Origin: Methylobacterium variabile
GTDB taxonomy: Bacteria; Pseudomonadota; Alphaproteobacteria; Rhizobiales; Beijerinckiaceae
Reading direction: 5' to 3'
DNA length: 43,042 nucleotides
Assembly (NCBI RefSeq): GCF_001043975.1
Contig: NZ_LABY01000012.1
Span: forward strand, 1-43,042
Part shown: one piece after another, positions 1-9,542 of the stretch
How the letters are laid out: each line of letters opens with the position of its first letter
Numbering within the stretch: the stretch's first letter is position 1
The notes under the pieces: model-generated
Databases searched by the model: none
What the model saw: only the letters and a program-made list of their open reading frames with translations
What the model was told of the DNA's origin: nothing
Translations under genes and position numbers: made by a program

Positions 1-159
1 CCGTGCGCGCGGGGGTGGAAGGTGGGGAGGTTGATGAGTAACGCCTTCGGGTCCGGTGGTGGGGGGCCGGGGGGGCCGGGGCGGGGGCGCCGCGGCGCGG
101 GGGGGGGGGGGGGGGGGGTGGGGGGGGGGGCCCCCCCCAGGTGGGGGAGGCCCCCCCCC
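1..159. other. G/C homopolymer stretch, probable assembly or sequencing artefact
   Basis: This stretch holds runs of 20 G (99-118), 11 G (120-130), 8 C (131-138) and 10 C (151-160). The adjoining ruvB reading frame turns into a meaningless glycine/proline string exactly where the runs begin. None of the three minus-strand frames of 1-60 gives a recognisable RuvB C-terminus. Runs this long are very unusual even in a GC-rich bacterial genome, so I read the segment as unreliable sequence rather than a biological repeat. Confidence 0.6.
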
Positions 160-839
160 CGCCGCAGCAGCCGGCCGGCGATGCGGGGCGTGCCGCGGGC
201 CCGCTTGGCGATCTCGTTGGCGCCGTCCGGCGCCATGCCGATGCCGAGCACCCGGGCGCCGCGGCTGACGATCAGCTCCAGCTCGTCGATGTCGTAGAAT
301 TCGAGCCGGACCGGGATGCCGAAGCGGTCGCGCAACGGCGTCGTGAGGAGGCCCGCCCGGGTGGTGGCGGCCACCAGCGTGAACTTCGGCAGCTCGATCT
401 TCACCGAGCGGGCCGCGGGCCCCTCGCCGATGATCAGGTCGAGCTGGTAATCCTCCATCGCCGGGTAGAGGATCTCCTCCACCGCCGGGTTGAGGCGGTG
501 GATCTCGTCGATGAACAGGACGTCGCGCTCCTCGAGATTCGTGAGCTGCGCCGCGAGGTCGCCGGCCTTGGCGATCACCGGCCCGGAGGTGGAGCGGAAG
601 TTCACCCCGAGCTCGCGGGCGACGATCTGGGCGAGCGTCGTCTTGCCGAGGCCCGGGGGCCCGACGAACAGCACGTGGTCGAGGGCCTGGCCGGTCTTCT
701 TGGCGGCGTCGATGAACACCTGGAGGTTGGCGCGGGCCGCCTTCTGGCCGGTGAAGTCGGCGAGGCTGAGCGGCCGGATCGAGGTGTCGACGTCGTCCTC
801 GCGGCGCTCGGGGGTGAGGAGGGCTTTGGGCTTGCTCAA
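160..839 (-). CDS. ruvB: Holliday junction branch-migration helicase RuvB, 5' part only
   Basis: RuvB is the AAA+ ATPase ring that, with RuvA, drives branch migration of Holliday junctions in recombinational repair. About 226 residues are readable from a TTG start at 839 ([15 protein letters not shown]...). Residues 60-68 form Walker A (GPPGLGKTT), about 107-113 Walker B with DEIHRL, and further on come the [17 protein letters not shown] sensor region and [12 protein letters not shown]. No ATG lies in frame upstream, and a weak AGG precedes the TTG, so the start is the best available choice rather than proven. Homology stops at about 160, where homopolymer runs begin, so the winged-helix C-terminal domain is missing or garbled. 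Identification is firm; the state of the gene is uncertain. Confidence 0.9.
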
Positions 840-1001
840 GCGGGACCTGCCGGGACGTTCTTGACGGAGTGTTCTTGAGGCGCGTTCTCGCGGCGGCGCG
901 AGGCCGGCGGCCCCCGCTTCCCGGATGTAATCGTTGCGGCGTGTCGCACAACGCGACCGATCGCGCTACGGTGCGGCACCCCTGAGAACGGACTTCCAAC
1001 G

Positions 1002-2408
1002 ATGCCCGAATCCGTGGCGCGTACGGACGCGCAGGATCCGACGCCGGCCCCGGCGGACGCGCCCCGGCCCGTCACCCTGGCCGAGGCCTTGCCGGTCTGG
1101 GCGCGAATCGCCGCCCTGTCGTTCGGCGGCCCGGCCGGGCAGATCGCGGTGATGCACCGGGTGCTGGTCGAGGAGCGCCGCTGGATCTCCGAGAACCGCT
1201 TCCTGCACGCCCTGAACTTCTGCACCCTGCTGCCCGGGCCGGAGGCGCAGCAGCTCGCCACCTATGTCGGCTGGCTGATGCACGGGACCCGCGGCGGCCT
1301 CCTCGCCGGGGGCCTGTTCGTGCTGCCGGGGCTGCTGGCCATCATGTCCTTGAGCTGGGTCTACGTCCTCGTCGGCCAGGCCGGCCCGGTCGCCGGCCTG
1401 TTCTTCGGCCTGAAGGCGGCGGTGCTCGCCATCGTGCTGGAGGCGGTCCGGCGCATCGGCCGGCGGGCGCTGCGGGGCCGGGTCATGACCGGGCTCGCCG
1501 CCGCGGCCTTCGCGGCGATCTTCCTCCTCGACGTGCCGTTCCCGCTCATCGTCGCGGCGGCGGCCCTCATCGGCTATCTCGGTGGCCGGGCCGGGCACCC
1601 GGACTTCCGCCCCGGGGGTGGGCACGGCGCCGGCGCGGCCTCGGGCCCGTTCCTCCTCGGCGACGACGCGCTGCCGCAGGAACGCGCGGCCCTGCGCGAC
1701 ACGCTCGCCACCCTCGTCGTCTGGGCCGCGCTCTGGCTCGCGCCCGTCGCCGCCCTCCTCCTCGCCCTCGGGCCGGACGACGTCTACGCCCGGGTCGGGG
1801 TGTTCTTCTCCAAGATGGCGCTGGTGACCTTCGGCGGCGCCTACGCGGTGCTGGCCTACGTCGCCCAGCAGGCGGTGGAGCAGTTCGGCTGGCTCAGTGC
1901 CGGCGAGATGCTGGACGGACTGGGGCTGGCCGAGACCACGCCCGGCCCGCTGATCATGGTGACCCAGTTCGTCGGCTTCCTCGCCGCCTACCGGACCCCC
2001 GGGGCGCTGCCGCCCCTCGCCGCCGGCACGCTGGGCGGCCTCCTCACCACCTGGGTCACCTTCGCGCCCTGCTTCCTCTGGATCTTCGTCGGCGCTCCCT
2101 ACGTCGAGCGCCTGCGCAGCCACCGGGCGCTCGCCGGAGCGCTCGCGGCGATCACCGCGGCGGTGGTGGGGGTCATCCTCAACCTGGCGGTCTGGTTCGC
2201 GCTCCACACGCTGTTTCGCGAGCTGCGCCCGGTCACGGCCGGGCCGCTGAAGCTCGAGGTGCCGGTACTCGCGAGCGTCGACCCCTACGCCCTCGCCCTG
2301 GCGCTCGCGGCGGTGGTGGCGGTGTTCCGCTTCCGGGCCGGGATGGTCCCGGTGCTCGCGGCCTGCGCGGCCGCGGGCGTGGCGTTGCGGCTGACCGGGC
2401 TGATCTGA
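1002..2408 (+). CDS. chrA: Chromate transporter, ChrA (CHR) family
   Basis: This is a predicted inner-membrane chromate efflux protein of the long (two-domain) CHR type; family members export chromate and confer resistance. The 468-aa length suits the long form. The first CHR half carries the family motifs SFGGPAGQIAVMH (about residues 41-53) and LLPGPEAQQLATYVGW. The second half repeats the pattern with MALVTFGGAYAVLAYVAQQ and LAETTPGPLIMVTQFVGF. Hydrophobic segments fill most of the chain, with a hydrophilic linker near residue 200. It starts with ATG and is divergent from ruvB with a 160-bp gap. There is no chrB or other resistance gene next to it. The family call is certain; chromate as the physiological substrate is inferred. 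Confidence 0.92.
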   Translation: MPESVARTDAQDPTPAPADAPRPVTLAEALPVWARIAALSFGGPAGQIAVMHRVLVEERRWISENRFLHALNFCTLLPGPEAQQLATYVGWLMHGTRGGLLAGGLFVLPGLLAIMSLSWVYVLVGQAGPVAGLFFGLKAAVLAIVLEAVRRIGRRALRGRVMTGLAAAAFAAIFLLDVPFPLIVAAAALIGYLGGRAGHPDFRPGGGHGAGAASGPFLLGDDALPQERAALRDTLATLVVWAALWLAPVAALLLALGPDDVYARVGVFFSKMALVTFGGAYAVLAYVAQQAVEQFGWLSAGEMLDGLGLAETTPGPLIMVTQFVGFLAAYRTPGALPPLAAGTLGGLLTTWVTFAPCFLWIFVGAPYVERLRSHRALAGALAAITAAVVGVILNLAVWFALHTLFRELRPVTAGPLKLEVPVLASVDPYALALALAAVVAVFRFRAGMVPVLAACAAAGVALRLTGLI

Positions 2409-2507
2409 CCGCCAGCCGGCAGGGTCGATCGGCGGACGACCCGGATCCGGCGCTCGCGGTGCTGGCGTCGGCGGCCATCCGGAGCGCCGTCGCGCGCCGG
2501 CGATCCC

Positions 2508-3260
2508 TCAGCTCAGCATCGACAGCTCGGTATCGGCGAGCGCCAGGCGGATCAGCTCCGCCATCCGCGCCCGCGCCAATGGCCCCTCCCCCGCCGCGAC
2601 CGCCTCGAACAGCGCCCGGTGCTCCGGCAGGGGATCGCGCGGCAGGGCGCGGCGGCGCTGCTTGTAGATCGTGGTCCAGGTGACCGAAGCGGCGATGGAG
2701 CTCGACAGGGCAATGAGCGGCGCGTTGCCGGTCGCCTCCAGGATCGCGTGATGGAAGGCCTGGTCGGCGGCGCGGCCGGCCGGGACGGCGAGGCCGTGGC
2801 GCGCCATCCCGTCGAGGGCCTGGGCCATCCGGTCGAGGTGGCGGTCGCTGCGCCGCAGCGCGGCGAGTTCCGCCGCCGCCGGCTCGACGATCTGGCGCAG
2901 CTCGAACAGGTCTCGGATGAAGGCCTCGCCCGGCTCGGTCTCGAAGGCCCAGGCCAGAACATCCGGATCGAGCAGGTTCCAGCGCCCGCGCTCGCTCACC
3001 CGGGTGCCGGCCTTGGGCCGGCTCTCCACCAGGCCCTTGGCGCTCAGGGTGCGGACCGCCTCGCGGTAGGCGGTGCGCGAGACCGCGAGCCCCTCCGAGG
3101 CCGCGATCTCCCCCGGGAGCACCGTGCCCGGCGGGGTGCGCCCGGACAGGATCGCGATCCCGAGCTCGCGCGCCACCGCGCCGTGGAGGCGGTGCGAGGC
3201 CGAGGCGAGAGGGAGCACGACGGCGTCGCGCTCACGCTCCTCCTTGCCGTCCCGAGCCAT
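2508..3260 (-). CDS. GntR-family transcriptional regulator, FadR/FCD subfamily
   Basis: A 250-aa DNA-binding regulator. An N-terminal winged helix-turn-helix (about residues 25-88, including VLPGEIAASEGLAVSRTAYRE and the wing KAGTRV) is followed by an all-helical FCD ligand domain (about 105-235, with LFELRQIVEPAAAELAA and AFHHAILEATGN). In this subfamily the FCD domain usually binds a small organic acid, often through a metal. I chose the ATG at 3260 (MARDGKEERER); the frame stays open further upstream, but that part overlaps ykgJ. Only five bases separate it from the preceding same-strand gene, so the two are probably cotranscribed and perhaps translationally coupled. The target may be this operon or the divergent aminotransferase, which is inference. 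Confidence 0.88.
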   Translation of the reverse strand: MARDGKEERERDAVVLPLASASHRLHGAVARELGIAILSGRTPPGTVLPGEIAASEGLAVSRTAYREAVRTLSAKGLVESRPKAGTRVSERGRWNLLDPDVLAWAFETEPGEAFIRDLFELRQIVEPAAAELAALRRSDRHLDRMAQALDGMARHGLAVPAGRAADQAFHHAILEATGNAPLIALSSSIAASVTWTTIYKQRRRALPRDPLPEHRALFEAVAAGEGPLARARMAELIRLALADTELSMLS

Positions 3261-3265
3261 CGCCC

Positions 3266-3802
3266 TCAGACCACCGTCCGCTTCTCCACGTCGAGCACCA
3301 GGCCCTTCGGGGTCATCCGCTCGCGGGCGACCAGCCGGTCGCCGGGGGCGAAGATGCCCAGGGGCTCGTCCCGGTCCGGCAGCACCACGGTGGCGCTGCG
3401 GTTGATGAAGACCAGCACGTGCCGGCGCTGCGGCAGCGAGGCCACGGCCCAGCGCTTGAGCTGGCCGTAATAGGGCTCCCGGCGCCAGACGCTCGGCTGG
3501 CTCGGATCGACCTGGACGTGCAGGAAGCGGGTCGTCGGATCGAGGCTCAGCACCATCTTGGCCTTGTCCGGCTTCCATTCCGGGCCGAGCCAGCCCTCGG
3601 TCATCCACAGGCAGTGGAAGGCGCGGCAATGGCCGGGCCTGGTCTCGTGGATGCCGCAGCCGCGGCCCGGCTTCGCGTGGCGGCACCACTCCCCGGCCAC
3701 GCTCTCCACCGCCGGCACGTCGTAGACCTTGCAGCACAGGGTACAGGTGCCGCAGGCCCGGCCGGGCGCGGGCGTCGAGACGAGTTGGGCGGGGTCGAGC
3801 AT
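3266..3802 (-). CDS. YkgJ-family cysteine cluster protein (putative Zn/Fe-S binding)
   Basis: A 178-aa soluble protein of the YkgJ/UPF0153 type. The N-terminal third holds the cysteine pattern: CGTCTLCC (about residues 17-24), a further Cys at about 40, then CGIHETRPGHCRAFHC (about 49-64), consistent with a zinc or iron-sulfur site. The family has no well-established reaction. The C-terminal half (about 90-178) has a beta-rich pattern with PLGIFAPGDRLVARERMTPKG. It is the first gene of a minus-strand pair with the GntR regulator and is divergent from the aminotransferase across a 185-bp gap. Family assignment is good; function is unknown. Confidence 0.8.
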   Translation of the reverse strand: MLDPAQLVSTPAPGRACGTCTLCCKVYDVPAVESVAGEWCRHAKPGRGCGIHETRPGHCRAFHCLWMTEGWLGPEWKPDKAKMVLSLDPTTRFLHVQVDPSQPSVWRREPYYGQLKRWAVASLPQRRHVLVFINRSATVVLPDRDEPLGIFAPGDRLVARERMTPKGLVLDVEKRTVV

Positions 3803-3987
3803 GCGCGTCGGTCTGACCAGGATTGTGAGGAGCTGCCGCGTGAGCGGCCCGGGTTGTGCGTCGGCATCGCGCCGCTAGTGTGACGGCGCAAGCGAATTCT
3901 GCTCCGCGCGGCCAGGGCCTCTCCGGCCCCTTCCATGAGACAGCCTGGGCTCGTCCCGAGCCCCTGCCTTCAGAAAGTGACAGGACG

Positions 3988-5370
3988 ATGCTCTCGAACC
4001 TCGCCACCCGCGACGTCGAAACCTTGATCCACCCCTACACCAACCTGGCGGCCTTCCGGCAGACCGGGCCCCTGGTGCTCGAGCGCGGTCACGGCGTGTG
4101 GGTCTACGACACCGACGGCCGGCCCTACCTGGAGGGCATGGCGGGCCTGTGGTGCACGGCGCTCGGCTATTCCAACGAGGAGCTGGTCGAGGCCGCCCGC
4201 GAGCAGATGGCGCGCCTGCCCTTCACCCACCTCTTCTCCGGCCGCAGCCACGACCCGGCGATCGAGCTCGCCGAGACCCTGAAGGAGCTGGCGCCGATCC
4301 AGGTCTCGAAGGTGTTCTTCACCTCCTCGGGCTCGGAGGCCAACGACACCCAGGTCAAGCTGACCTGGTACCTCAACAATGCGCTGGGCCGGCCGCAGAA
4401 GAAGAAGATCATCGGCCGGCACAAGGGCTATCACGGCGTCACGGTGGCGTCGGCCTCGCTCACCGGGCTCACCGCCAACCACGCCGACTGGGACCTGCCC
4501 CTGCCGGGCTTCCTGCACGCCGCCTGCCCGCACCATTACCGCGGCGCGGAAGCGGGCGAGAGCGAGGAGGCATACTCGGCGCGGCTCGCGGCCGAGCTCG
4601 AGGAGATGATCCTGCGCGAGGGCCCCGAGACGGTCGCGGCCTTCATCGCCGAGCCGGTGATGGGCGCCGGCGGCGCCATCGTGCCGCCGAGGGGCTATTT
4701 CGCCGCGATCGAGCCGGTGCTCGCCCGCTACGACGTGCGGCTCATCGCCGACGAGGTGATCTGCGGCTTCGGGCGGCTCGGCACCTGGTTCGGCTCCGAG
4801 ACGATGGGCATGCGCCCGCACAGCCTGTCCTTCGCCAAGGCGCTGACCTCGGCCTACATGCCGCTCGGCGGCGTCACCGTCGACGAGCCGCTCTACCAGG
4901 CGATGCAGGACCAAAGCCGCAAGATCGGCACCTTCGGGCACGGCACCACCTATTCGGGCCACCCGGTGGCGAGCGCGGTGGCACTCAAGACGATCGAGAT
5001 CTACCGGCGCGACCGCATCATCGAGGGCGCGGCCGAGAAGGCGCCGCAGTTCCAGCGCCGGCTGTCGGCCCTGGAGGAGCACCCGCTCGTCGGCGAGGCC
5101 AAGGGCCTCGGCCTGATCGGCGGCCTCGAGATCGTCGCCGACAAGGCGACGAAGCGCCAGTACGACCCGAAGGCCGGCGTCGCTGCCCGCTGCGTCGCCT
5201 TCGCGCAGGAGGAGGGCCTGATCGTCCGCTTCCTCACCGGCGACCGCGTTGCGGTCTGCCCGCCGCTGGTGATCCGCCCGGACGAGATCGACACCCTGTT
5301 CGACCGGCTCGGCACCGCCCTCGACCGGACCCAGGCCTGGATCCGCGAGCAGGGCCTGACCGCGGCCTGA
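3988..5370 (+). CDS. Class III pyridoxal-phosphate aminotransferase (omega-transaminase type)
   Basis: A 460-aa fold-type I PLP enzyme. The phosphate-binding region is SSGSEANDTQVK (about residues 113-124), the cofactor aspartate lies in ADEVICGFGR (D255), and the Schiff-base lysine is K284 in SFAKALTSAYMPLGGV. The sequence resembles the group acting on terminal amines or beta-amino acids (putrescine/beta-alanine-pyruvate transaminases) rather than ornithine or glutamate-semialdehyde enzymes, but the substrate cannot be fixed from sequence. The ATG at 3988 is preceded by an AGGA-type ribosome site; the open frame extends to 3856 but the added residues look non-coding. The gene is divergent from ykgJ and the GntR regulator, which may control it. 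Confidence 0.88.
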   Translation: MLSNLATRDVETLIHPYTNLAAFRQTGPLVLERGHGVWVYDTDGRPYLEGMAGLWCTALGYSNEELVEAAREQMARLPFTHLFSGRSHDPAIELAETLKELAPIQVSKVFFTSSGSEANDTQVKLTWYLNNALGRPQKKKIIGRHKGYHGVTVASASLTGLTANHADWDLPLPGFLHAACPHHYRGAEAGESEEAYSARLAAELEEMILREGPETVAAFIAEPVMGAGGAIVPPRGYFAAIEPVLARYDVRLIADEVICGFGRLGTWFGSETMGMRPHSLSFAKALTSAYMPLGGVTVDEPLYQAMQDQSRKIGTFGHGTTYSGHPVASAVALKTIEIYRRDRIIEGAAEKAPQFQRRLSALEEHPLVGEAKGLGLIGGLEIVADKATKRQYDPKAGVAARCVAFAQEEGLIVRFLTGDRVAVCPPLVIRPDEIDTLFDRLGTALDRTQAWIREQGLTAA

Positions 5371-6053
5371 CGGCGCGCGGCCGGGTCGCGGCCGCCTTCC
5401 TTCCGGTGCCGGTTCGTCACAGCACGACCGGAAGCCCGGACCCGCGTCCGATCGCGCCGCGGTCGGACGCAGCTGCCAGATGTCGACGTGCTGGCGCGTC
5501 TCCCTCGACGGAACGGTATTCGCCTCGTCGGAGACGCCTCCGGTTGAGTTCACCGCGTGGTCGCGCCCGCGATGCGGCAAGTCCGCACCTGACGCGGGCG
5601 CAAAAGCTCCATCTCTCCGCGCCGGCCTGCGAGACGAAGTCCGGCCGTCATCGATCCTGACGTCACCCGATCTCGGCGATCGGGAGCGCCGCGGCTCCAT
5701 GCCCGAATCCGCTCCGACGACGGCAGGCGTCGCGGCCGGTCGCGTACGGGCCGCGCACCCGGCACGCGCGCCTCGCTCTCGCGACCAGGCAGAGCGGTTC
5801 CGGGGTCGACCGAAACACCCCGACCAGCGCTTCATCCGACCATGCTGCGGCGCCCAACCGCCGGTATCCCGCGATCTTCGTTCGACATCGATGTTGGGAA
5901 TCTTCCCCTAAGAACCTCGCCCCGAGTGCTGAGCCACTACCTGCCAAGCCACGACAGGCATCAGTATATTCACACCTGCCACTCCACGTTTACGCTATTT
6001 TAAGCTGATTACCTTACGTCGTCACGACAGATACGCATCAAGGAACCCTGCAG
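5371..6053. other. Gene-free interval upstream of the first PAS chemoreceptor
   Basis: This stretch of about 680 bases has no convincing gene. A 143-codon plus-strand frame (5480-5911) has no recognisable domain, an Arg/Ser/Pro-rich composition typical of out-of-frame GC-rich DNA, and no ribosome site. The last 100 bases (about 5950-6040) are clearly richer in A and T than the surroundings and probably hold the promoter of the receptor at 6054, whose ATG is preceded by AAGGA. Confidence 0.5.
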
Positions 6054-7514
6054 ATGCTGCGCAAGAGGCGCCACGATCTGGCGGAGGCGACGCTCAAGGC
6101 CCTCGATCAGTCGCTCGCGATCATCGAACTCGACATGAGCGGCACGATCCTGCGAGCCAACGGCAACTTCCTCGACGTGACCGGCTACCGGTCGGAAGAC
6201 GTCGTCGGCCAGCACCATCGGATCTTTCTCGGCAAGGAGGCGGCCGCCTCGCCCGAATACACCGCGTTCTGGGACACGCTCCGAAGCGGAGCGCACTTCG
6301 CCGGCGAGTTCCAGCGCTTCGGCAAGAACGGCAAGTGCATCTGGCTCGAGGCGACGTACAACCCGGTCCTCGACGCCACCGGCAAGCCGGCCAAGATCGT
6401 GAAGCTCGCCACCGACATCACGCAGAGAAAGAACGAGTTCAGCCGCCTCCGCACCATGATCGAGGGCATGCCGGTCGCGGTGATGACGGCCGATCCGAAC
6501 GACGACTTCCGCATCGATTACATGAACGCTGCGTCGAAGAACACCCTCGGTCCGCTCGCGCAGTATCTGCCGATCAAGACGGACCTGATGGTTGGCTCGT
6601 CCATCGACGTCTTCCACAAGGACCCGTCGCACCAGCGCCGGCTGCTGGCCGATGCGAGCCGGCTGCCGCACCGCGCGAAGATCCGCCTCGGACCGGAAGT
6701 GCTCGACCTGCAGGTCTCGGCGATCATGGGCGCGGACGGCAGCTATCGCGGCCCGATGCTGACCTGGGCCGTCGTCACCGCGCACACGAACATGGCCTCC
6801 GACGTCTCCCGTGTGGTCGGCGCGATGAGTACCGCGGTCGAGGAGATGCAGCGCTCGGCGGAAGGCCTGACCCGCTCGGCGGACGATGCCCGCCGCCGCG
6901 CCGCGACGGTGGCGGCGGGCTCCGAGGAGATCACGACCTCGATCCAGGAGATCGCCGGTCAGGTCGGCCGGGTGTCCGAGCGCGCCCAGCAGATCGCCGC
7001 CCAGGCCGAGACGACCGACGCCACGGTGCGCAGCCTCTCGGCCAAGGCGCGCGAGGTCGATTCTGTCGTCGGCATGATCCGCACGATCGCCGACCAGACC
7101 AACCTGCTGGCCCTCAACGCGACGATCGAGGCGGCGCGCGCCGGGGCGGCGGGACGCGGTTTCGCGGTGGTCGCCGCCGAGGTGAAGGAGCTGGCCGGTC
7201 AGACCGCCAGGGCGACCGGCGAGATCACCCAGCGCGTCGGCGACATCCAGGGCGCGACCGGCGAAGCGGTGGCGGCGATCGCGACGATCAGCGCGGCGGT
7301 GGCGGAGCTGTCGCGGCTGACGCTGGCCATCGCGAGCGCGGTCGAGGAGCAGGCCGCCTCGACCCAGGAGGTGTCGAGCAACATCGTGGCCGTGTCGGAG
7401 GCCGCGAACGCGACGGGGAAGATCGCCGACGCCGTCCGGGGCGTGTCGGAGACGCTCGCCGGCCACTCGAGCGGCCTGACCGAGAGCGTGGAGAGGTTCA
7501 GGAAGGCGGGCTGA
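6054..7514 (+). CDS. Soluble PAS-PAS methyl-accepting chemotaxis protein, paralogue 1
   Basis: A 486-aa chemoreceptor without transmembrane segments, so it should sense an intracellular or redox signal. PAS 1 (about residues 12-122) includes [19 protein letters not shown] and ends in the PAC strand [13 protein letters not shown] segment ([12 protein letters not shown]). PAS 2 (about 128-245) includes [20 protein letters not shown]. The MCP signalling domain (about 255-486) carries the CheA/CheW hairpin with [19 protein letters not shown] and [16 protein letters not shown]. There is no C-terminal CheR-binding pentapeptide. It resembles Aer/BdlA-like cytosolic receptors; ligand or cofactor is unknown. 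A near-copy follows at 8024. The ATG at 6054 has AAGGA upstream. Confidence 0.9.
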   Translation: MLRKRRHDLAEATLKALDQSLAIIELDMSGTILRANGNFLDVTGYRSEDVVGQHHRIFLGKEAAASPEYTAFWDTLRSGAHFAGEFQRFGKNGKCIWLEATYNPVLDATGKPAKIVKLATDITQRKNEFSRLRTMIEGMPVAVMTADPNDDFRIDYMNAASKNTLGPLAQYLPIKTDLMVGSSIDVFHKDPSHQRRLLADASRLPHRAKIRLGPEVLDLQVSAIMGADGSYRGPMLTWAVVTAHTNMASDVSRVVGAMSTAVEEMQRSAEGLTRSADDARRRAATVAAGSEEITTSIQEIAGQVGRVSERAQQIAAQAETTDATVRSLSAKAREVDSVVGMIRTIADQTNLLALNATIEAARAGAAGRGFAVVAAEVKELAGQTARATGEITQRVGDIQGATGEAVAAIATISAAVAELSRLTLAIASAVEEQAASTQEVSSNIVAVSEAANATGKIADAVRGVSETLAGHSSGLTESVERFRKAG

Positions 7515-7622
7515 CACCGCTCAGGGATGACGAGCCGCCACCCGACGGCCTTGCCCGGACAATCGGGAAGGCTCCGCACCTGCGCCGGAGCGGCGCCGCG
7601 GCGGGACGCACCGTACCATGAC

Positions 7623-7655
7623 GCCCTGCCCTCAACGTGTCGACGGCAGGGCTTT
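7623..7655 (+). terminator. Putative terminator downstream of the first PAS chemoreceptor
   Basis: GCCCTGCC (7623-7630) and GGCAGGGC (7645-7652) form a perfect 8-bp stem with a 14-base loop, followed by TTT. It lies about 110 bases after the receptor stop codon. The T tract is short, so termination efficiency is uncertain. Confidence 0.4.
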
Positions 7656-8023
7656 CCGCGTGAGATCAGGGGCCCGGGCTCCCGCGCCATCACACCCGTT
7701 CGGCGGCGATGCGCCTCGCGCGGCGCAGGCATCCTTCTGCGGCAGCGACGACGGCCGAAGCCGCAGGATCGCTCCGCGGCCCGGCTTTACGGTTAGGAGC
7801 CCGCGGGATCGCCGGATGCGCCGACGTCACCGGCCAGCCGTGCCAACCCATTTCCTCCCAACATCTATTTCGATTCGGCGCCTGCAACCCGCCCATGTGA
7901 CGCTGGGCTCGGCATGTCTTCTCTGCGCCACCCCGACGCTGAAACATCCAGGTTCTTTTATGAAATATTTAAGCTTGTCAGTCCAAGTCTTGAGCGAAAT
8001 GCGCTCAAAGAGGACGTGACGAC
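7656..8023. other. Intergenic stretch between the two PAS chemoreceptors
   Basis: No recognisable gene. A plus-strand frame (7618-8019) runs through it but looks non-coding apart from a possible 19-codon tail. The last 90 bases are AT-rich for this genome and end in AAGAGGA before the ATG at 8024, so they probably carry the promoter and ribosome site of the second receptor. It shows no obvious similarity to the region upstream of the first receptor. Confidence 0.4.
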
Positions 8024-9484
8024 ATGTTTCGCAGGCAGCGGGAGAACTTGTCAGAGGCAACGCTGACCGCTCTCAGCCGATCTCTCGCGATCATCGAGTT
8101 CAACCTCGACGGTACGGTGATCCAGGCGAACGCGAACTTCCTTGACCTGCTCGGCTACAAGCTCGACGAGATCGTCGGCCAGCACCACCGGATGTTCCTC
8201 GGCGCGGAGGCAGCCGCCTCGCCCGAATACACCGCGTTCTGGGACAAGCTGCGAGGCGGAGCGTATTGCGCGGACGAGTTCCTGCGCTTCGGGAAGAACG
8301 GCACGCGGGTCTGGCTCGAGGCGACCTACAACCCGGTCCTCGACGCCAACGGGAAGCCGGTCAAGGTGGTGAAGCTCGCCGCCGACATCACGAAGAAGAA
8401 GAACGAGGTCAGCCGCCTCCTGACGATGATCGAGGGCATGCCGGTCGCGGTGATGACCGCCGATCCGCAGGACGACTTCCGCATCAACTACATGAACGGC
8501 GCGTCGCGCCGCACCCTCGGACCGCTCGCGCAGTACCTGCCGGTCGCCGCGGAGCTGATGGTCGGCACGTCGATCGACGTGTTCCACAAGAACCCGGCGC
8601 ACCAGCGCCGGATGCTGGCCGATGCGAGCCGGCTGCCGCACCGGACCAAGATCAAGCTCGGGCCGGAGGTGCTCGACCTGCAGGTCTCGGCGATCATGGG
8701 GCCGGACGGCGCCTATGTCGGGCCGATGCTGACCTGGTCCGTGGTCACCGCACAGGCGACCATGGCCTCCGACGTCTCGCAGGTGGTCAGCGCCATGGGC
8801 GCGGCCGTCGACGAGATGCAACGCTCGGCCACGGGCCTCGGCCACTCGGCCGATGAGGCGCGCGAGCGCGCCGCGACGGTGGCGGCGGGCTCCGAGGAGA
8901 TGACGGCGGCGATCCAGGAGATCGCCGGCCAGGTCGGCCGGGTGTCCGAGCGCGCCCAGCAGATCGCCGCCCAGGCCGAGGCGACCGACACCACGGTGCG
9001 CAGCCTCTCGGCCAAGGCGCGCGAAGTCGACTCGGTCGTCGGCATGATCAGCACGATCGCCGACCAGACCAACCTGCTGGCGCTGAACGCCACGATCGAG
9101 GCGGCCCGGGCCGGGGCGGCCGGCCGCGGCTTCGCGGTGGTCGCCGCCGAGGTCAAGGAGCTGGCCGGCCAGACCGCCAAGGCGACCGGCGAGATCACCC
9201 AGCGCATCGGCGACATCCAGGGCGCGACCGGCGAAGCGGTGGCGGCGATCGCGACGATCAGCGCGGCGGTGGCGGAGCTGTCGCGGCTGACGCTGGCCAT
9301 CGCGAGCGCGGTCGAGGAGCAGGCCGCCTCGACCCAGGAGGTGTCGAGCAACATCGTGGCCGTGTCGGACGCCGCCAACGCCACGGGCCGGATCGCCGAG
9401 ACCGTCCGGACGGTGTCCGAGAGCCTCGCCGAGCATTCGAGCGGGCTGACCGGGAGCGTCGAGAAGTTCCTGAAGGCGGGGTGA
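8024..9484 (+). CDS. Soluble PAS-PAS methyl-accepting chemotaxis protein, paralogue 2
   Basis: Same length (486 aa) and architecture as the receptor at 6054: PAS 1 about residues 12-122, PAS 2 about 128-245, MCP signalling domain about 255-486 with [19 protein letters not shown]. No transmembrane segment and no CheR-docking pentapeptide. The two proteins align without gaps over their whole length. Divergence is highest in the PAS domains (for example [19 protein letters not shown] against [19 protein letters not shown]) and lowest in the signalling domain, where 163 bases are identical. This fits a tandem duplication in which the sensory part diverged while the output part was held or homogenised. 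A strong AAGAGGA ribosome site precedes the ATG. Confidence 0.9.
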   Translation: MFRRQRENLSEATLTALSRSLAIIEFNLDGTVIQANANFLDLLGYKLDEIVGQHHRMFLGAEAAASPEYTAFWDKLRGGAYCADEFLRFGKNGTRVWLEATYNPVLDANGKPVKVVKLAADITKKKNEVSRLLTMIEGMPVAVMTADPQDDFRINYMNGASRRTLGPLAQYLPVAAELMVGTSIDVFHKNPAHQRRMLADASRLPHRTKIKLGPEVLDLQVSAIMGPDGAYVGPMLTWSVVTAQATMASDVSQVVSAMGAAVDEMQRSATGLGHSADEARERAATVAAGSEEMTAAIQEIAGQVGRVSERAQQIAAQAEATDTTVRSLSAKAREVDSVVGMISTIADQTNLLALNATIEAARAGAAGRGFAVVAAEVKELAGQTAKATGEITQRIGDIQGATGEAVAAIATISAAVAELSRLTLAIASAVEEQAASTQEVSSNIVAVSDAANATGRIAETVRTVSESLAEHSSGLTGSVEKFLKAG

Positions 9485-9542
9485 GGTCCGTCCGGCTGCG
9501 AGCGCGGGCGAGGAAGCCACTCCCCTTCCCTCCCCCTCCCGC

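Noticed and set aside
99..160. G and C runs as a genuine low-complexity repeat or quadruplex element
   Set aside because: They break a conserved reading frame, which an artefact explains better.
3970..5835. 621-codon minus-strand frame opposite the aminotransferase
   Set aside because: Arg/Gly/Ala/Asp-rich shadow frame typical of GC-rich DNA; the plus-strand enzyme has clear PLP motifs.
5480..5911. 143-codon plus-strand frame in the intergenic region
   Set aside because: No ribosome site, domain or codon bias; Arg/Ser/Pro-rich composition suggests chance.
6009..7517. Long minus-strand frame opposite the first PAS receptor
   Set aside because: Shadow frame; the plus-strand receptor accounts fully for the sequence.
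7618..8019. 133-codon frame between the PAS receptors
   Set aside because: It spans the putative terminator and promoter, with no recognisable domain.
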